Of a stretch of 64,000 nucleotides of DNA, positions 8,444 to 17,598 are shown piece by piece. The notes below the pieces were generated by a model. The model saw only the letters and a program-made list of their open reading frames with translations, ran no database searches and was not told the DNA's origin. This stretch comes from Brevibacillus sp. JNUCC-41 (GTDB lineage: Bacteria; Bacillota; Bacilli; Bacillales; DSM-1321). Both the position numbers and the translations under genes were made by a program. Every line of letters begins with the position of its first letter. Positions within the stretch are counted from its first letter, which is position 1. The DNA lies in NCBI RefSeq assembly GCF_014844095.1, contig NZ_CP062163.1, forward strand, positions 2,823,501 through 2,887,500, written 5' to 3'.

Positions 8444-9742
8444 GTGGGTACAGTTATATTAGCTAGTATCATCTTTTTGCTGACGTTGACACTCGTCATC
8501 TGGCAACCTAAGGGATTGTCAATTGGCTGGTCAGCATGCGGAGGTGCGGTACTTGCCTTACTCGTTGGGGTTGTTGACTTCAACGATGTAATTACCGTTA
8601 CGGGTATTGTATGGAACGCGACGTTGGCGTTCATTGCTATTATCATTATTTCTTTGATTTTAGATGAAATTGGTTTCTTTGAATGGGCTGCCTTGCATAT
8701 GGCGAGAGCAGCCAAGGGAAATGGAGTAAGGATGTTTGTGTATGTGAGCATTCTCGGAGCTCTAGTCGCTGCATTCTTCGCAAATGATGGAGCCGCGCTC
8801 ATTTTAACTCCGATTGTTTTGGCGATGGTTCGAAACTTGAAGTTGGAAGAGAGAATGATCTTCCCATTTATCATTGCGAGTGGGTTTATTGCGGACACTA
8901 CATCCTTACCCCTTGTCGTAAGTAATTTGGTCAACATTGTTTCTGCTGACTTTTTTGATATCGGTTTTATTGAGTTCGCATCTAGAATGATCGTTCCCAA
9001 CCTGTTTTCATTAGCGGCTAGCATCCTGGTATTATATTTGTACTTCAGAAAGAGCATTCCGAAGAATTATGATATGGCTCAATTGAAGAAGCCAGTTGAT
9101 GCCATTCGTGATATAAAAATGTTTCGCCTGTCTGGGATTGTTTTAGGTGTTCTGCTGGTTGGCTATTTTATCAGTGAATTTTTCAACATTCCAGTATCCA
9201 TCATTGCAGGTATTATCGCCATTTTCTTCTTGTTTATGGCAAGGCGAAGCCCAGCTGTTAATACCAAGACCGTTGTAAAAGGCGCACCTTGGGCGATTGT
9301 GTTCTTCTCCATTGGAATGTATGTTGTGGTGTATGGATTGAGGAATGTTGGATTGACGAATATTTTAGCTGACCTTATTCAAGTGACGGCTAATCAAGGA
9401 TTATTCGCTGCTACTGTCGGGATGGGATTCATCGCAGCTATTCTTTCATCGCTTATGAATAATATGCCGACGGTCATGATAGACGCTCTTGCCATTTCCG
9501 ATACGAATACAACGGGCGCGATTAGGGAAGCCCTTATTTATGCCAATGTCATCGGTTCGGATTTGGGACCGAAAATTACACCGATCGGTTCTTTGGCTAC
9601 GTTATTGTGGCTGCATGTCCTTTCTTTAAAAGGCGTGAAAATCTCATGGGGAACCTACTTCAAAACGGGAATCATCTTGACCATCCCAACATTGTTCATC
9701 ACATTAGTCGGCCTATATATATGGTTAAAAATCATGCATTAA
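8444..9742 (+). CDS. arsB: Arsenite efflux permease ArsB
   Basis: A 432-residue membrane protein with about 12 hydrophobic helices, of the ArsB/NhaD ion transporter family. Characteristic stretches are [34 protein letters not shown] and [12 protein letters not shown], as in Staphylococcus-type ArsB. It exports As(OH)3/Sb(OH)3, driven by the membrane potential. Start is the GTG at 8444 behind GAGGAGGA, in an operon with arsR (before) and arsC (33 bp after). No ArsA ATPase gene is seen nearby, so it should work as a secondary carrier. Confidence 0.95.
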   Translation: MGTVILASIIFLLTLTLVIWQPKGLSIGWSACGGAVLALLVGVVDFNDVITVTGIVWNATLAFIAIIIISLILDEIGFFEWAALHMARAAKGNGVRMFVYVSILGALVAAFFANDGAALILTPIVLAMVRNLKLEERMIFPFIIASGFIADTTSLPLVVSNLVNIVSADFFDIGFIEFASRMIVPNLFSLAASILVLYLYFRKSIPKNYDMAQLKKPVDAIRDIKMFRLSGIVLGVLLVGYFISEFFNIPVSIIAGIIAIFFLFMARRSPAVNTKTVVKGAPWAIVFFSIGMYVVVYGLRNVGLTNILADLIQVTANQGLFAATVGMGFIAAILSSLMNNMPTVMIDALAISDTNTTGAIREALIYANVIGSDLGPKITPIGSLATLLWLHVLSLKGVKISWGTYFKTGIILTIPTLFITLVGLYIWLKIMH

Positions 9743-9775
9743 ACACTTACTTTACTAACTAAGGAGAGAAACATC

Positions 9776-10195
9776 ATGGCTAAAAAAACACTTTACTTCT
9801 TATGTACTGGTAACTCTTGCAGAAGTCAAATGGCAGAGGCATGGGGGAAGAAATATTTAGGTAACGAATGGCAAGTGCTTAGTGCAGGAATCGAGGCCCA
9901 TGGATTGAATCCAAAAGCTGTAAAAGCAATGAATGAAGTTGGATTGGACATCTCCAATCAAACATCGGATATCATCGACCCTGACATATTGAATCATGCT
10001 GATTTTGTCGTTACGTTATGTGGTGATGCGGCAGACAAATGTCCAATGACGCCACCGCAAGTTAAACGTGAACATTGGGGCTTTGAAGACCCGGCAAAAG
10101 CAGAAGGAACAGATGAAGAAATATGGGCTGCCTTCCAACGTGTTCGTGATGAAATTGGAGAAAGAATTTCACGTTTCTCTAAAACGGGTGAATAA
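9776..10195 (+). CDS. arsC: Thioredoxin-coupled arsenate reductase ArsC
   Basis: The 139 residues match the low-molecular-weight phosphatase-like ArsC of Bacillus and Staphylococcus. The P-loop CTGNSCRS starts at C10 with C15 and R16, and the relay cysteines C82 (TLCGDA) and C89 (DKCP) are present. The enzyme reduces arsenate to arsenite using this cysteine cascade and thioredoxin, giving substrate to ArsB. It is the last gene of the operon and is followed by a bidirectional terminator. Confidence 0.96.
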   Translation: MAKKTLYFLCTGNSCRSQMAEAWGKKYLGNEWQVLSAGIEAHGLNPKAVKAMNEVGLDISNQTSDIIDPDILNHADFVVTLCGDAADKCPMTPPQVKREHWGFEDPAKAEGTDEEIWAAFQRVRDEIGERISRFSKTGE

Positions 10196-10244
10196 ATGAA
10201 CATGAAAAGCCGTTAGTGTTAGTAGGCGGACCGAAGACCATAAA

Positions 10245-10276
10245 GAAAGAGCTGCCAATTTTGGCAGCTCTTTTCA
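10245..10276. terminator. Bidirectional terminator between arsC and the lipoprotein gene
   Basis: GAAAGAGCTGCC (10245-10256) pairs with GGCAGCTCTTTTC (10263-10275). A-rich and T-rich flanks make it usable from both sides of this convergent gene pair. Confidence 0.9.
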
Positions 10277-10279
10277 TCA

Positions 10280-11056
10280 TTAAATCTTAATATCGACCTT
10301 AGCATTTTTCTGGAGTTCTTCCACATGCTTCACAAGCTTTTCCTGTTTCTTTTGCTGCTCTAATTGTTCCTTGATTTGCGGCTTCAATTCTTCGAGTTTC
10401 TGCACTTTCTGCCCGCTTGTTTTAGCTTGCTCTGCAACCTGGTCGTAATACTTTTGGATTTCTTCATCAGTTGCTTCATCCACTTTAATCTCTTTTTCAA
10501 CATACTTCGTATATGGGATGTTCTCTGCGATCTGAGCATTCAGCATTTCTGAATTCAGGCCTGCTTGCTTCATCGCTTCCTTGAATTTCTCTTCACTGTC
10601 ATATTGCTTTTTGATTTCGGCAAGTTGCTTTTCAATTTCGGCCTTGGAAGCTGTGTAGCCCTTTTTATCAGCTGCTTGAAGCAGCAACGTTTGCCCCACT
10701 AAAGAGTTGAGTGTTTGCTCTTTAATTTGTTTGGCTCCCTCCTTGGTTGTTGGATCTTGTCCGAATTGCTGCATTTGCATTTGTGTGGTAGACAACACGG
10801 TATTATATTCCGCACCTGAAATTTTTTCGTCATTGACGATGGCCACCGTTTTCTTTTCATCCACCTTTTGCTTGTCTAGTTTCTTCTGCATTTCTTCCAT
10901 CTGTTTTTGCTGTTCCTCAGTTGCTTTAGCCGTTTCTTTCTCAGTTGTTTTAGTCTCTTTCTCGTCATTTTTCTTATCAGCTTCATCGTTCGAACCACAA
11001 GCTGTTAATACAACTGCCAATAATCCAATGATGATTGGGTATAATAGTTTCTTCAT
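10280..11056 (-). CDS. SurA_N/PrsA-like lipoprotein, probable extracytoplasmic chaperone
   Basis: The 258-residue product begins with a lipoprotein signal (MKKLLYPIIIGLLAVVLTAC, lipobox LTAC, Cys20) followed by a Lys/Glu-rich linker. The rest resembles the SurA N-terminal chaperone domain: AIVNDEKISGAEYN, EQTLNSLVGQTLLLQAADKK and an IPYTKYVEKE segment. Unlike PrsA it has no clear parvulin PPIase domain in the middle; the C-terminal helices follow directly. It is probably anchored outside the membrane, assisting folding of secreted proteins. It is convergent with arsC and separated from it by a terminator, so functionally unrelated to arsenic. Confidence 0.8.
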   Translation of the reverse strand: MKKLLYPIIIGLLAVVLTACGSNDEADKKNDEKETKTTEKETAKATEEQQKQMEEMQKKLDKQKVDEKKTVAIVNDEKISGAEYNTVLSTTQMQMQQFGQDPTTKEGAKQIKEQTLNSLVGQTLLLQAADKKGYTASKAEIEKQLAEIKKQYDSEEKFKEAMKQAGLNSEMLNAQIAENIPYTKYVEKEIKVDEATDEEIQKYYDQVAEQAKTSGQKVQKLEELKPQIKEQLEQQKKQEKLVKHVEELQKNAKVDIKI

Positions 11057-11483
11057 ATTTCAGTCTCCTCTCGTATTCAATGCTAAAAAATCATCTAATG
11101 CGCATTATAAAGGAATTTCCCATTAAAACACAATATTTTCATTCTTTTTTCCAGAAAACAGGAGGATAGTATAGGCATTAGCTCATTATATAAGTGTAAC
11201 ATTCGCGGAAATGAACCAATTTACCCTTCGTCATGAAATAAGCTTAAAAGGAATTCGAAGACTGATACGTGGTGCAGACAGAAACTTGTAGTCCATCACT
11301 TACACACAAAACATTGCTTAGTAACTATTGTATCTAAAACTTGTATGGTATTATATACTTTATCATCCGGATGTAGTTCATTTAGCCTATATATTGAGAT
11401 TTTTAATCATGAACGGAGCTAGCCGTGAAAATGAGAAAAGTGAAGAGACAGGATTGGAAATCCAGCTATTGGAGGTATACATA

Positions 11484-12530
11484 TTGAAAGGGAAAACAAG
11501 GCTGCCATCTGAATTGGCAGCGTATTTAAAGTTGGGGGATGCCGTCATCATTACGGATCAAGATCATCGCATACTTGATATTAATGCTTATTATGAAAGG
11601 ACGACAGGGTATTCAAGGAACAGTATCATTGGGTTCAAAGCTGGATTCCTAAAGTCAGGGATAACACCGTTGTATACATACACATCCCTGAAAAACGAGT
11701 TAAGGAAGGGAAATCCTTGGTCAGGGGTCTTCACCAACCGAAAGAAATCGGGTGACATTTGGCACTCCTCGATTACGATTACTCCTATTCAACTAGGGGG
11801 GCAGTGGTATTTTGTCGGGATTTTCCGTGAACTGGAACAATTGAAAGAAGGGATTTACCTTTCGGAAAAGAAAAGGGCAGAGACCCAAAGGGAATTGTTA
11901 AAGGTCCTCGCCATTTCATGCGAAATCCGTGATCCAGGCATTGAGGAGCATTTATTGAGAGTTCAAAACCTAACCGAGCAGCTAGTCATGGTTCACAATC
12001 GAAGATGCCAGCTGGAACTATCTAAAAGCTATATGAATCATATCGTTCATTCAAGTATTCTGCATGATATCGGAAAAGCGGAGATTCCTGAAGGGATATT
12101 ATACAAACCTGGCCCGTTATCTCCATATGAACGAAAAATCATCGAGATGCATCCGTTGATGGGATCCGATATATTGAATAAGATTTCAAGGGAAATAAAC
12201 CATGATGTAATCAGCAGCCTGAAAGTGGCTGAAAACATCATCCTCCATCATCATGAAAAATGGGATGGCACTGGATATCCACATCGTTTGAAAGGTGAGG
12301 ATATCCCATTGGAAGCTAGAATAGTTGCCATTGTGGATGTGTTCGATGCATTGACCAGCAGAAGGCCGTATAAAGATTCCTGGTCAGTGGAGCGAGCCTT
12401 ATCATTCATAAACGAACAAAAAGGAAAGCATTTCGACCCATCCATCGTAGCGTCTTTCATTTATTATTTTAATGAAAAGGGAGCGCAGAAAAAAGGTTTA
12501 GCAACCGTTCGCAGCACAGGGATATATTAA
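11484..12530 (+). CDS. PAS domain + HD-GYP domain protein (putative c-di-GMP phosphodiesterase)
   Basis: A PAS sensor (AVIITDQDHRILDINAYYERTTGY through WYFVGIFRE) is followed by an HD-GYP domain: SSILHDIGKAEIP, the HHHEKWDGTGYP signature, and VDVFDALTSRRPYKD. HD-GYP proteins hydrolyse cyclic dinucleotides, mainly c-di-GMP. No transmembrane segment is seen, so it should be cytoplasmic. I start at TTG 11484 (348 residues) because a GGAGG site sits 8 bases upstream and the protein then starts just before the PAS domain; ATG 11409 and TTG 11328 are in frame but have poor ribosome sites. Confidence 0.8.
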   Translation: MKGKTRLPSELAAYLKLGDAVIITDQDHRILDINAYYERTTGYSRNSIIGFKAGFLKSGITPLYTYTSLKNELRKGNPWSGVFTNRKKSGDIWHSSITITPIQLGGQWYFVGIFRELEQLKEGIYLSEKKRAETQRELLKVLAISCEIRDPGIEEHLLRVQNLTEQLVMVHNRRCQLELSKSYMNHIVHSSILHDIGKAEIPEGILYKPGPLSPYERKIIEMHPLMGSDILNKISREINHDVISSLKVAENIILHHHEKWDGTGYPHRLKGEDIPLEARIVAIVDVFDALTSRRPYKDSWSVERALSFINEQKGKHFDPSIVASFIYYFNEKGAQKKGLATVRSTGIY

Positions 12531-12712
12531 ACTCATCGAATATCTTATCCGATATAATGGGGTTGTAATGCCTTCGATGAAAGAAAAGGTCGCATCCGTC
12601 TACTGGATCTGGTGGTTAACCTTTGGTGACCAAGGGGGAACAGCTCCTATCAATTGTAGGGTTGAAAAGAAAATCCCTGCCAATTCACCCTAAATGTAGA
12701 GAAGCCTTTTTA

Positions 12713-13264
12713 CTACATTCCTTTTTTCTTGTTTCTATTAAAGTAATAAACGATTGCGATTACCAGAATCAGCAGTACCAAAACAATTCTTACATCGTCC
12801 GATGCCTTCAATACTTGTGTTACCGAATACGCTTCGACAAGGAGGGCAGGCAGTTTTCCGATGGATGTCGCGAGAAAGAAAATCATCATCCCCGTCTTGC
12901 TTAATGCTGCTGTAAGGTTGATCACGCCGGATGGAATAAAAGGAAGGAGCCTAAGCATCAGGATCATCCAAAATGCATGAATTCCTTGTGACCTTTGCAG
13001 CTTCATGACCCACCGGTTCTTCATGAACTTGGGTTTGAATGTTTGAAAGCCCTTTCGGTATAACCAAAAACTGACCACTGCTCCGGCAATTTCCCCCATG
13101 TAAGAAAGGATCAATCCCTTTTCAAATCCAAATACGGTGATATTGGCAGCCGTGATGAATACGCTTGGAATAAAACCAAGCACGCTAATCAATATATTGA
13201 ATGCTAAACTTACAGCAATGGAAAAAGGTCCGCTGGATAGTAATGCATCAGAAATGAAATTCAT
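12713..13264 (-). CDS. VTT/TVP38-TMEM64 family membrane protein
   Basis: A 183-residue membrane protein with about five hydrophobic segments. It carries the VTT (SNARE-associated/DedA-related) features: FIPSVFITAANITVFGF, the GEIAGAVVSFWLYRKG motif, and LRLLPFIPSGVINLTAAL. Family members act in envelope maintenance or lipid scrambling. It starts one base after the response-regulator stop, so it is the third gene of the two-component operon and a likely output or accessory of it. A short hairpin (AATGTAG 12693-12699 / CTACATT 12713-12719) overlaps the stop and may end transcription. Confidence 0.82.
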   Translation of the reverse strand: MNFISDALLSSGPFSIAVSLAFNILISVLGFIPSVFITAANITVFGFEKGLILSYMGEIAGAVVSFWLYRKGFQTFKPKFMKNRWVMKLQRSQGIHAFWMILMLRLLPFIPSGVINLTAALSKTGMMIFFLATSIGKLPALLVEAYSVTQVLKASDDVRIVLVLLILVIAIVYYFNRNKKKGM

Positions 13265-13265
13265 A

Positions 13266-13943
13266 TCAATCCACGGAACTCCATTTATATCCGATGCCCC
13301 AGACCGTTTTCAAATGTTGATCTGCTGGAAAACCGGCATGACGCAGTTTCTCTCTAATATTTCGAATATGGGAATCGATTGTCCGATCTTCCGTATCCGT
13401 TTTAAATCCCCATATGGTCGAAAGGAGGTGATCTCTGGAATACACTTGATCTGGGGATTTCAAAAACACGCACAAAAGTGAGAACTCTTTTGGTGTTAAT
13501 GGGATCGTTTTGGTATCATAATGTGCTTCATAAGCGGATTCATTTAATTTTAGCCCCCTAAAGATCACATGATCATCCTGTTTATGCACTCGCCGCGTGA
13601 CCGCTTCGATTCTGGCAAGTAAAACATCTTCATTAAAGGGTTTCGTGATATAATCGTCTGCGCCCTTTTTCAACCCTTTCACCATTTCTTGTGCAGCATC
13701 CCGGGCTGTGAGCATGATTATGGGAATATTGGAGAACGCACGGATCCTTTCGCACGTTTCCCACCCATCCAACTCAGGCATCATTACATCAAGAAGTACT
13801 ATGTCCGCATGTTTATGCCTTAAGAACTGTATGGCTTCATATCCAGATTTAATCTTCATGCATGTATATCCGTGAGGCTTCATGTATAGCTCTAATAGAT
13901 CAAGCATTCTCTGTTCATCATCAACCAGAACTACTGTCTTCAT
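13266..13943 (-). CDS. OmpR/PhoB-family response regulator
   Basis: 225 residues: a receiver domain with phosphoacceptor D52 (IVLLDVMMPELDGW), acidic pair D8-D9 and K101 (ITKPF), then an OmpR-type winged helix (LTPKEFSLLCVFLKSP, DRTIDSHIRNIREKLR). It overlaps the 3' end of the histidine kinase gene by 23 bases if the ORF starts at 13943, which indicates translational coupling in the order kinase... regulator... VTT protein only if the regulator is read first; here the regulator's ATG lies inside the kinase gene's end, so the kinase gene is upstream. The stimulus and target genes are unknown. Confidence 0.92.
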   Translation of the reverse strand: MKTVVLVDDEQRMLDLLELYMKPHGYTCMKIKSGYEAIQFLRHKHADIVLLDVMMPELDGWETCERIRAFSNIPIIMLTARDAAQEMVKGLKKGADDYITKPFNEDVLLARIEAVTRRVHKQDDHVIFRGLKLNESAYEAHYDTKTIPLTPKEFSLLCVFLKSPDQVYSRDHLLSTIWGFKTDTEDRTIDSHIRNIREKLRHAGFPADQHLKTVWGIGYKWSSVD

Positions 13944-15318
13944 TTGTTATCTCCTTAAATGTGATGGTGAAGCACGTTCCTTGCTTCAAGTTGCTTTTAA
14001 CCGAAATGGTTCCTCCTTGTATCTCCACTAATTGCTTGACGATGGAGAGTCCCAATCCGAATCCACCGGTATCTCTGGCGCGTGATTTCTCGACACGATA
14101 TAAACGATCAAAGATATGGGGGATATCTTCAGGGGGAATGCCAACCCCTTGATCGATTATGGAGATGGAAATCCTGCCAAGGCATTCAGTGGCTTTGATG
14201 GTGGTGACTGTATATTCGTTCGAGTACTTCAGCGCATTATCCAGCAGGTTAAGAATGACTTGCTCAAACCGTGAAGGATCTATATCGATAAATAAATCAT
14301 CCTTACATTCCAGGTTCAATTGAATTCTTTCATTTGTAAAAGCCGGTAAAACCTTTTCGTGAATGTTTCGCAGGAATGAAGAGAGCTGGACGGTTTCTTT
14401 TGATATGGTGAATGTATTTAGATCCATTCTAGCCATATTGAATAGTTCGTCCAATAATCTGTTTAATCGTTCGGATTCATCATGGATGATCTCTAGGTAT
14501 CGTGATCGTTCGGAATCATCCAAATCCCTCCTTCGGGCAACATCGGCATATCCCTTTATATATGTTAGCGGCGTTCGCAGTTCATGAGAAATACTTGCCA
14601 AAAATTCATTGCGTTCCTTCTTTAAATAGTTCAATTCATCAGCCAAGCTTTGAATGGATTGGGCAAGCTCCCCAAGTTCATCATGAGATCGTACGGGCAC
14701 AGCTACTGAAAAATTCCCTTTGCTGAGCTTGATTGTCGCTTCCTTCATCGATATCAGTGGCCTGGTCAAAGCCTTTGATAGAAAATAAATGATGACAAGC
14801 ATGAAGAAAAGGAGCAAAGCAGTCGCAAGAAGGAAATGCCTATTCAATTGTGCGATTAAATCCTCCACTTCTCGTGTATCTTTAAACATATAAACATAGC
14901 CTTTGTTTTCTTCATCGCTGATAAATGGCGTAACGGTGGCTATAAATCTTTCATCCTTCCAGCTCGATTGGATGATCAGACCTTTTCGGGGAACATGCGG
15001 GAGGTTTTTAGCTAAGATTTTTTTCATTCCCCCATCCACCTTTTCGGAAGATATCAGAATAGCTCCTCTTGTGTCCGTAATCACAACATCTGTATCGGTA
15101 TGTGATTCCATCAGGCCGATATGCTGAAGGGTTGAGCCGGAATATGTAATTTCCAACACATCACGATGACTATTGCCACGGGCCTTTAGTGACTCCAATT
15201 CCTGATTGACACGTGAATGTATCACTTTATTATGCAAGTAAACCATGGAAACGGTTTCCAACAAAAATATGCAAACAAATATAGATAGTCCGAGCTTAAG
15301 TGAGATTTTCAGGAGCAT
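13921..15318 (-). CDS. Membrane sensor histidine kinase
   Basis: 465 residues: TM1 (about 8-28), an extracytoplasmic sensor domain of about 130 residues, TM2 (161-181), HAMP, a dimerization domain with phospho-His H245 in SISHELRTPLTYIKGY, and an HATPase_c domain with N, G1 (IIDQGVGIPPEDIPHIFDRL) and G2 (GGFGLGLSIVKQLV) boxes. It is the first gene of an operon with the response regulator, which it overlaps, and the VTT protein. The extracellular domain resembles the small alpha/beta (Cache/PDC-like) sensors, but I cannot name the signal. Confidence 0.9.
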   Translation of the reverse strand: MLLKISLKLGLSIFVCIFLLETVSMVYLHNKVIHSRVNQELESLKARGNSHRDVLEITYSGSTLQHIGLMESHTDTDVVITDTRGAILISSEKVDGGMKKILAKNLPHVPRKGLIIQSSWKDERFIATVTPFISDEENKGYVYMFKDTREVEDLIAQLNRHFLLATALLLFFMLVIIYFLSKALTRPLISMKEATIKLSKGNFSVAVPVRSHDELGELAQSIQSLADELNYLKKERNEFLASISHELRTPLTYIKGYADVARRRDLDDSERSRYLEIIHDESERLNRLLDELFNMARMDLNTFTISKETVQLSSFLRNIHEKVLPAFTNERIQLNLECKDDLFIDIDPSRFEQVILNLLDNALKYSNEYTVTTIKATECLGRISISIIDQGVGIPPEDIPHIFDRLYRVEKSRARDTGGFGLGLSIVKQLVEIQGGTISVKSNLKQGTCFTITFKEITNEDSSSG

Positions 15319-15596
15319 TCACCTTCTTATAGAATAAAGTCAGTTTAGCGAAAAAATATGAAGAAAGTATGCAGTTTTTTCAATTTCTGCGCATCTTCTT
15401 AAACAATAATACGGTTTTCAAAAGGAACAAGCCAATAAATTGCGAGGTCATCAGTTTGATGTTGGAGGGAGGGGTTGCGTGTTCGTAAACTATTGAAAAC
15501 TGCCAACCACTTCAAGATGTTTCGGATTACAACCCGCTGTTATAAAAAAAGGCTGTTTTCGCATACTTTGTTGCTATTCACCAAGTAATGTGGTGT
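15319..15596. other. Intergenic stretch upstream of the kinase gene
   Basis: No gene is seen. It should hold the promoter of the minus-strand two-component operon near 15330-15400, but no convincing -35/-10 pair stands out. Confidence 0.4.
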
Positions 15597-15723
15597 GGTT
15601 GATTTCCCCTCCATTGCTCGCTTTCCACGGGGCGGGTGGTGAGCCTCCTCGACGTGAACGCCTGTGGGGTCTCACCTGTCCCGCTGCTCCCGCAGGAGAC
15701 TCGCACTTCCGCTCCAATCAACC
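15597..15723. repeat. GC-rich palindromic intergenic repeat
   Basis: A block of about 127 bp, clearly richer in G+C than its surroundings, is bounded by the inverted ends GGTTGATT (15597-15604) and AATCAACC (15716-15723). Inside, GGCGGGTGGTGAG and CTCACCTGTCCCGC form a second, imperfect inverted pair. From memory, very similar 'GCTCGCTTTCCACGGGGC'-type blocks recur in intergenic DNA of Bacillaceae. It has no coding capacity and no flanking duplication that I can see. Function unknown; a REP/MITE-like element is the best description. Confidence 0.7.
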
Positions 15724-15945
15724 TTAAATCGTTTCGTTTTAAAAACAACAATCTTTACGAATAGAGCTTAAAAAAAAGATGATTATTCATCACTTGAATT
15801 TAAATATACTGATCTTATTTTAATCACCTATAAAAATATGAAATTGCCAGGAAATTGGGCAGTTATTTTAGTTCATTCAAAATATTTTGTGTTAAGGAAA
15901 CATTTTGTCGTAAGTGAATACTATGTAAAAAAGGAGTTGAACCAT

Positions 15946-16068
15946 ATGAATTGTACAAACCGTACGCAGAAAAAAATAATCGTTTATTCCGCATTATTCA
16001 AAAAAATGGGCATTTTCAATGATGAGGAATATAAAAACATCACAAAGACTTTTCAAACAAAGGATTGA
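15946..16068 (+). CDS. Small 40-residue protein
   Basis: A short ORF beginning MNCTNRTQKKIIVYSALF and ending in KTFQTKD, with an excellent AAGGAG site 9 bases before the ATG. The frame is open further upstream, but without a ribosome site. The KKMGIFNDEEYKNITK segment is reminiscent in style of the short FbpA-like (Fur-regulated basic protein) or Spo0E-like helical hairpins, but the match is too weak to assign. It stands alone with no clear operon partner. Confidence 0.5.
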   Translation: MNCTNRTQKKIIVYSALFKKMGIFNDEEYKNITKTFQTKD

Positions 16069-16210
16069 GGAAGTGTCCATTGGATATATTCATAACCTTT
16101 CATCCTGCATTAATAGGTCTGTAAAATCCCCCGCCTTTCAATTTTTCGAATGGGGAGGGGGAGTTGCAGTCTGGCGGGAACTCATTTGCTCCCATTAATT
16201 ACGACGGAGG

Positions 16211-16351
16211 ATGGTTTCCCTACTGTCTCTTAAGGGTGTGTCGCCGGTGTTATCAATTTGTCCCGCTCTGATTCCCATCGGATTTTTCATCTGTTTGATT
16301 GCTTCGTTTTTAGCCATACGGCTGGACGAAATGATGTATCCTAAGTTTTAA
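16211..16351 (+). CDS. Possible 46-residue single-pass membrane protein or fragment
   Basis: The frame starts MVSLLSLKGVSP, has a good transmembrane helix (LIPIGFFICLIASFLAI) and ends in a charged RLDEMMYPKF tail that looks like a natural protein end. However, the GGAGG directly abuts the ATG, leaving no spacing. It may be the 3' end of a lost membrane-protein gene rather than a working small gene. Confidence 0.3.
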   Translation: MVSLLSLKGVSPVLSICPALIPIGFFICLIASFLAIRLDEMMYPKF

Positions 16352-16544
16352 AAACTACATATATGATGGACGATCATGTGCAAATTGGAGGGTGATTATT
16401 GAAAATGGGCAGGCCTTATTTTGGGGCTATCGGTTAATTTCCGCCGTTTTTAATGGAGGTTAAAAAGTGAAAAGGAAGATCGTTATGATCCGATGGTGTT
16501 CTTTGCGATAATGGAATAAGGAAATCGAAAAGGGGTTATGTAGG

Positions 16545-17009
16545 ATGGCGGAGGACTTTAAGATTCCTAGCTTGAAAGTTGATGAGATCGATAAGAAAAT
16601 CATATCGGTTTTACATGAGGATGCACGGATTTCGTATACCGACTTAGCGAAGAAAGTGGAGCTCTTCAGGGTTGCAGTTCAGATGAGAATCAATCATCTT
16701 GTTGAAAACGGTGTAATCGAGAGGTTCACTGCGGTCATAAATCCAGCCATGTTTCGGCATTCTTTAACGTTGAGGTTGAGCCTAAATATCTGGAATCGGT
16801 CGCACAGCAATTAGAAAGTGAACCGGCAGTAACGAGTTTATATCATATGACCGGTCCGAGTAAACTCCATATGCACGGAATCTTTACTGATAACCAGGAG
16901 ATGGAACGATTTCTTAATGAGATGCTGTATGCGGTCGCCGGTGTTGTCAGCGTTGGATTGCCAAATTCTCATTAAACGTTATAAAAGCCGGATGGGCATG
17001 AAACTTTAA
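16545..17009 (+). pseudogene. Lrp/AsnC-family regulator, frameshifted (ywrC/chrS-like)
   Basis: The first part ([20 protein letters not shown], then [20 protein letters not shown], then [12 protein letters not shown]) is a normal Lrp/AsnC N-terminus. At about 16755 the frame breaks: the expected ligand-binding domain continues in another frame as [36 protein letters not shown] and [16 protein letters not shown]. Near 16960 it shifts again, with [13 protein letters not shown] ending at 17009. Two frameshifts, and several codons lost at the first, make it a pseudogene. In B. subtilis an Lrp-type regulator (ywrC/chrS) is linked to the short-chain chromate genes ywrAB; here the broken regulator faces the same kind of pair. 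Confidence 0.85.
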
Positions 17010-17012
17010 ATG

Positions 17013-17034
17013 AAAAAATCCCCCTATATAGGTG
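17013..17034. terminator. Bidirectional terminator between Lrp remnant and CHR genes
   Basis: An AAAAAATCC...GGATTTTTT hairpin with a CCTATATAGG core lies between the convergent genes and has A and T tracts on its two sides. Confidence 0.75.
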
Positions 17035-17046
17035 GATTTTTTATTA

Positions 17047-17598
17047 TTAGGTGAGCGGGATGATAAAGCCGCCGTACGCAAAGGCAAGAATGATTACGAA
17101 GGCGGGGTGGACCTTGAATTTACCTAAGGCCAAAAAGGCCAATCCAGCGATGACGATTGAATGGATGTAGCCGATGGAACCGATGGCATCCTCGGCCATA
17201 TTCCAGGTGAGCAATAACATCATGATTGCAATCACGGGCTGTACAAGCAAGGACATGCCTTTTACGATGGGAGATTGCTTGTATTTTCGCAGGATTTTTA
17301 ATAAATATATCAAAGCCACAGCTGAAGGGATGATCGTGCCTGCCAATGCGGCTAGAAATCCTGGCCAGCCATATACATCATATCCGACATATGCGGCTAT
17401 TTTCGTGGCGATAGGACCTGGAAGTGAATTTCCTAACGCAAGCATTTGTGAGAATTCGGCATTATCAAGCCAGCCATAACGGGTGACGATTTGATCATAC
17501 ATAAGCGGAATCGAGGCTGGACCTCCGCCATAACCAAGAATATTGGCAATGAAAAACGCTAGAAAAACTGCAACACCTATTGGGATAATAAGACCCAT
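17047..17598 (-). CDS. Short-chain CHR chromate transporter subunit (second gene)
   Basis: 183 residues, a single CHR domain (half the length of long-chain ChrA) with about five or six helices. CHR signatures are visible: ILGYGGGPASIPLMYDQ near the N-terminus and LALGNSLPGPIATKIAAYVGY. Short-chain CHR proteins work as pairs; the partner overlaps by one base upstream. The B. subtilis ywrA/ywrB (chr3C/chr3N) pair is the nearest known parallel and gives chromate efflux. Whether chromate is the natural substrate here is unproven. Confidence 0.88.
   Translation of the reverse strand: MGLIIPIGVAVFLAFFIANILGYGGGPASIPLMYDQIVTRYGWLDNAEFSQMLALGNSLPGPIATKIAAYVGYDVYGWPGFLAALAGTIIPSAVALIYLLKILRKYKQSPIVKGMSLLVQPVIAIMMLLLTWNMAEDAIGSIGYIHSIVIAGLAFLALGKFKVHPAFVIILAFAYGGFIIPLT

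Noticed and set aside
8377-9057. 226-codon minus-strand ORF opposite arsB
   Set aside because: Antisense shadow of a well-supported membrane protein gene.
12623-12904. 93-codon plus-strand ORF overlapping the VTT gene
   Set aside because: Overlaps the end of a recognised membrane protein gene and resembles nothing; composition of antisense DNA.
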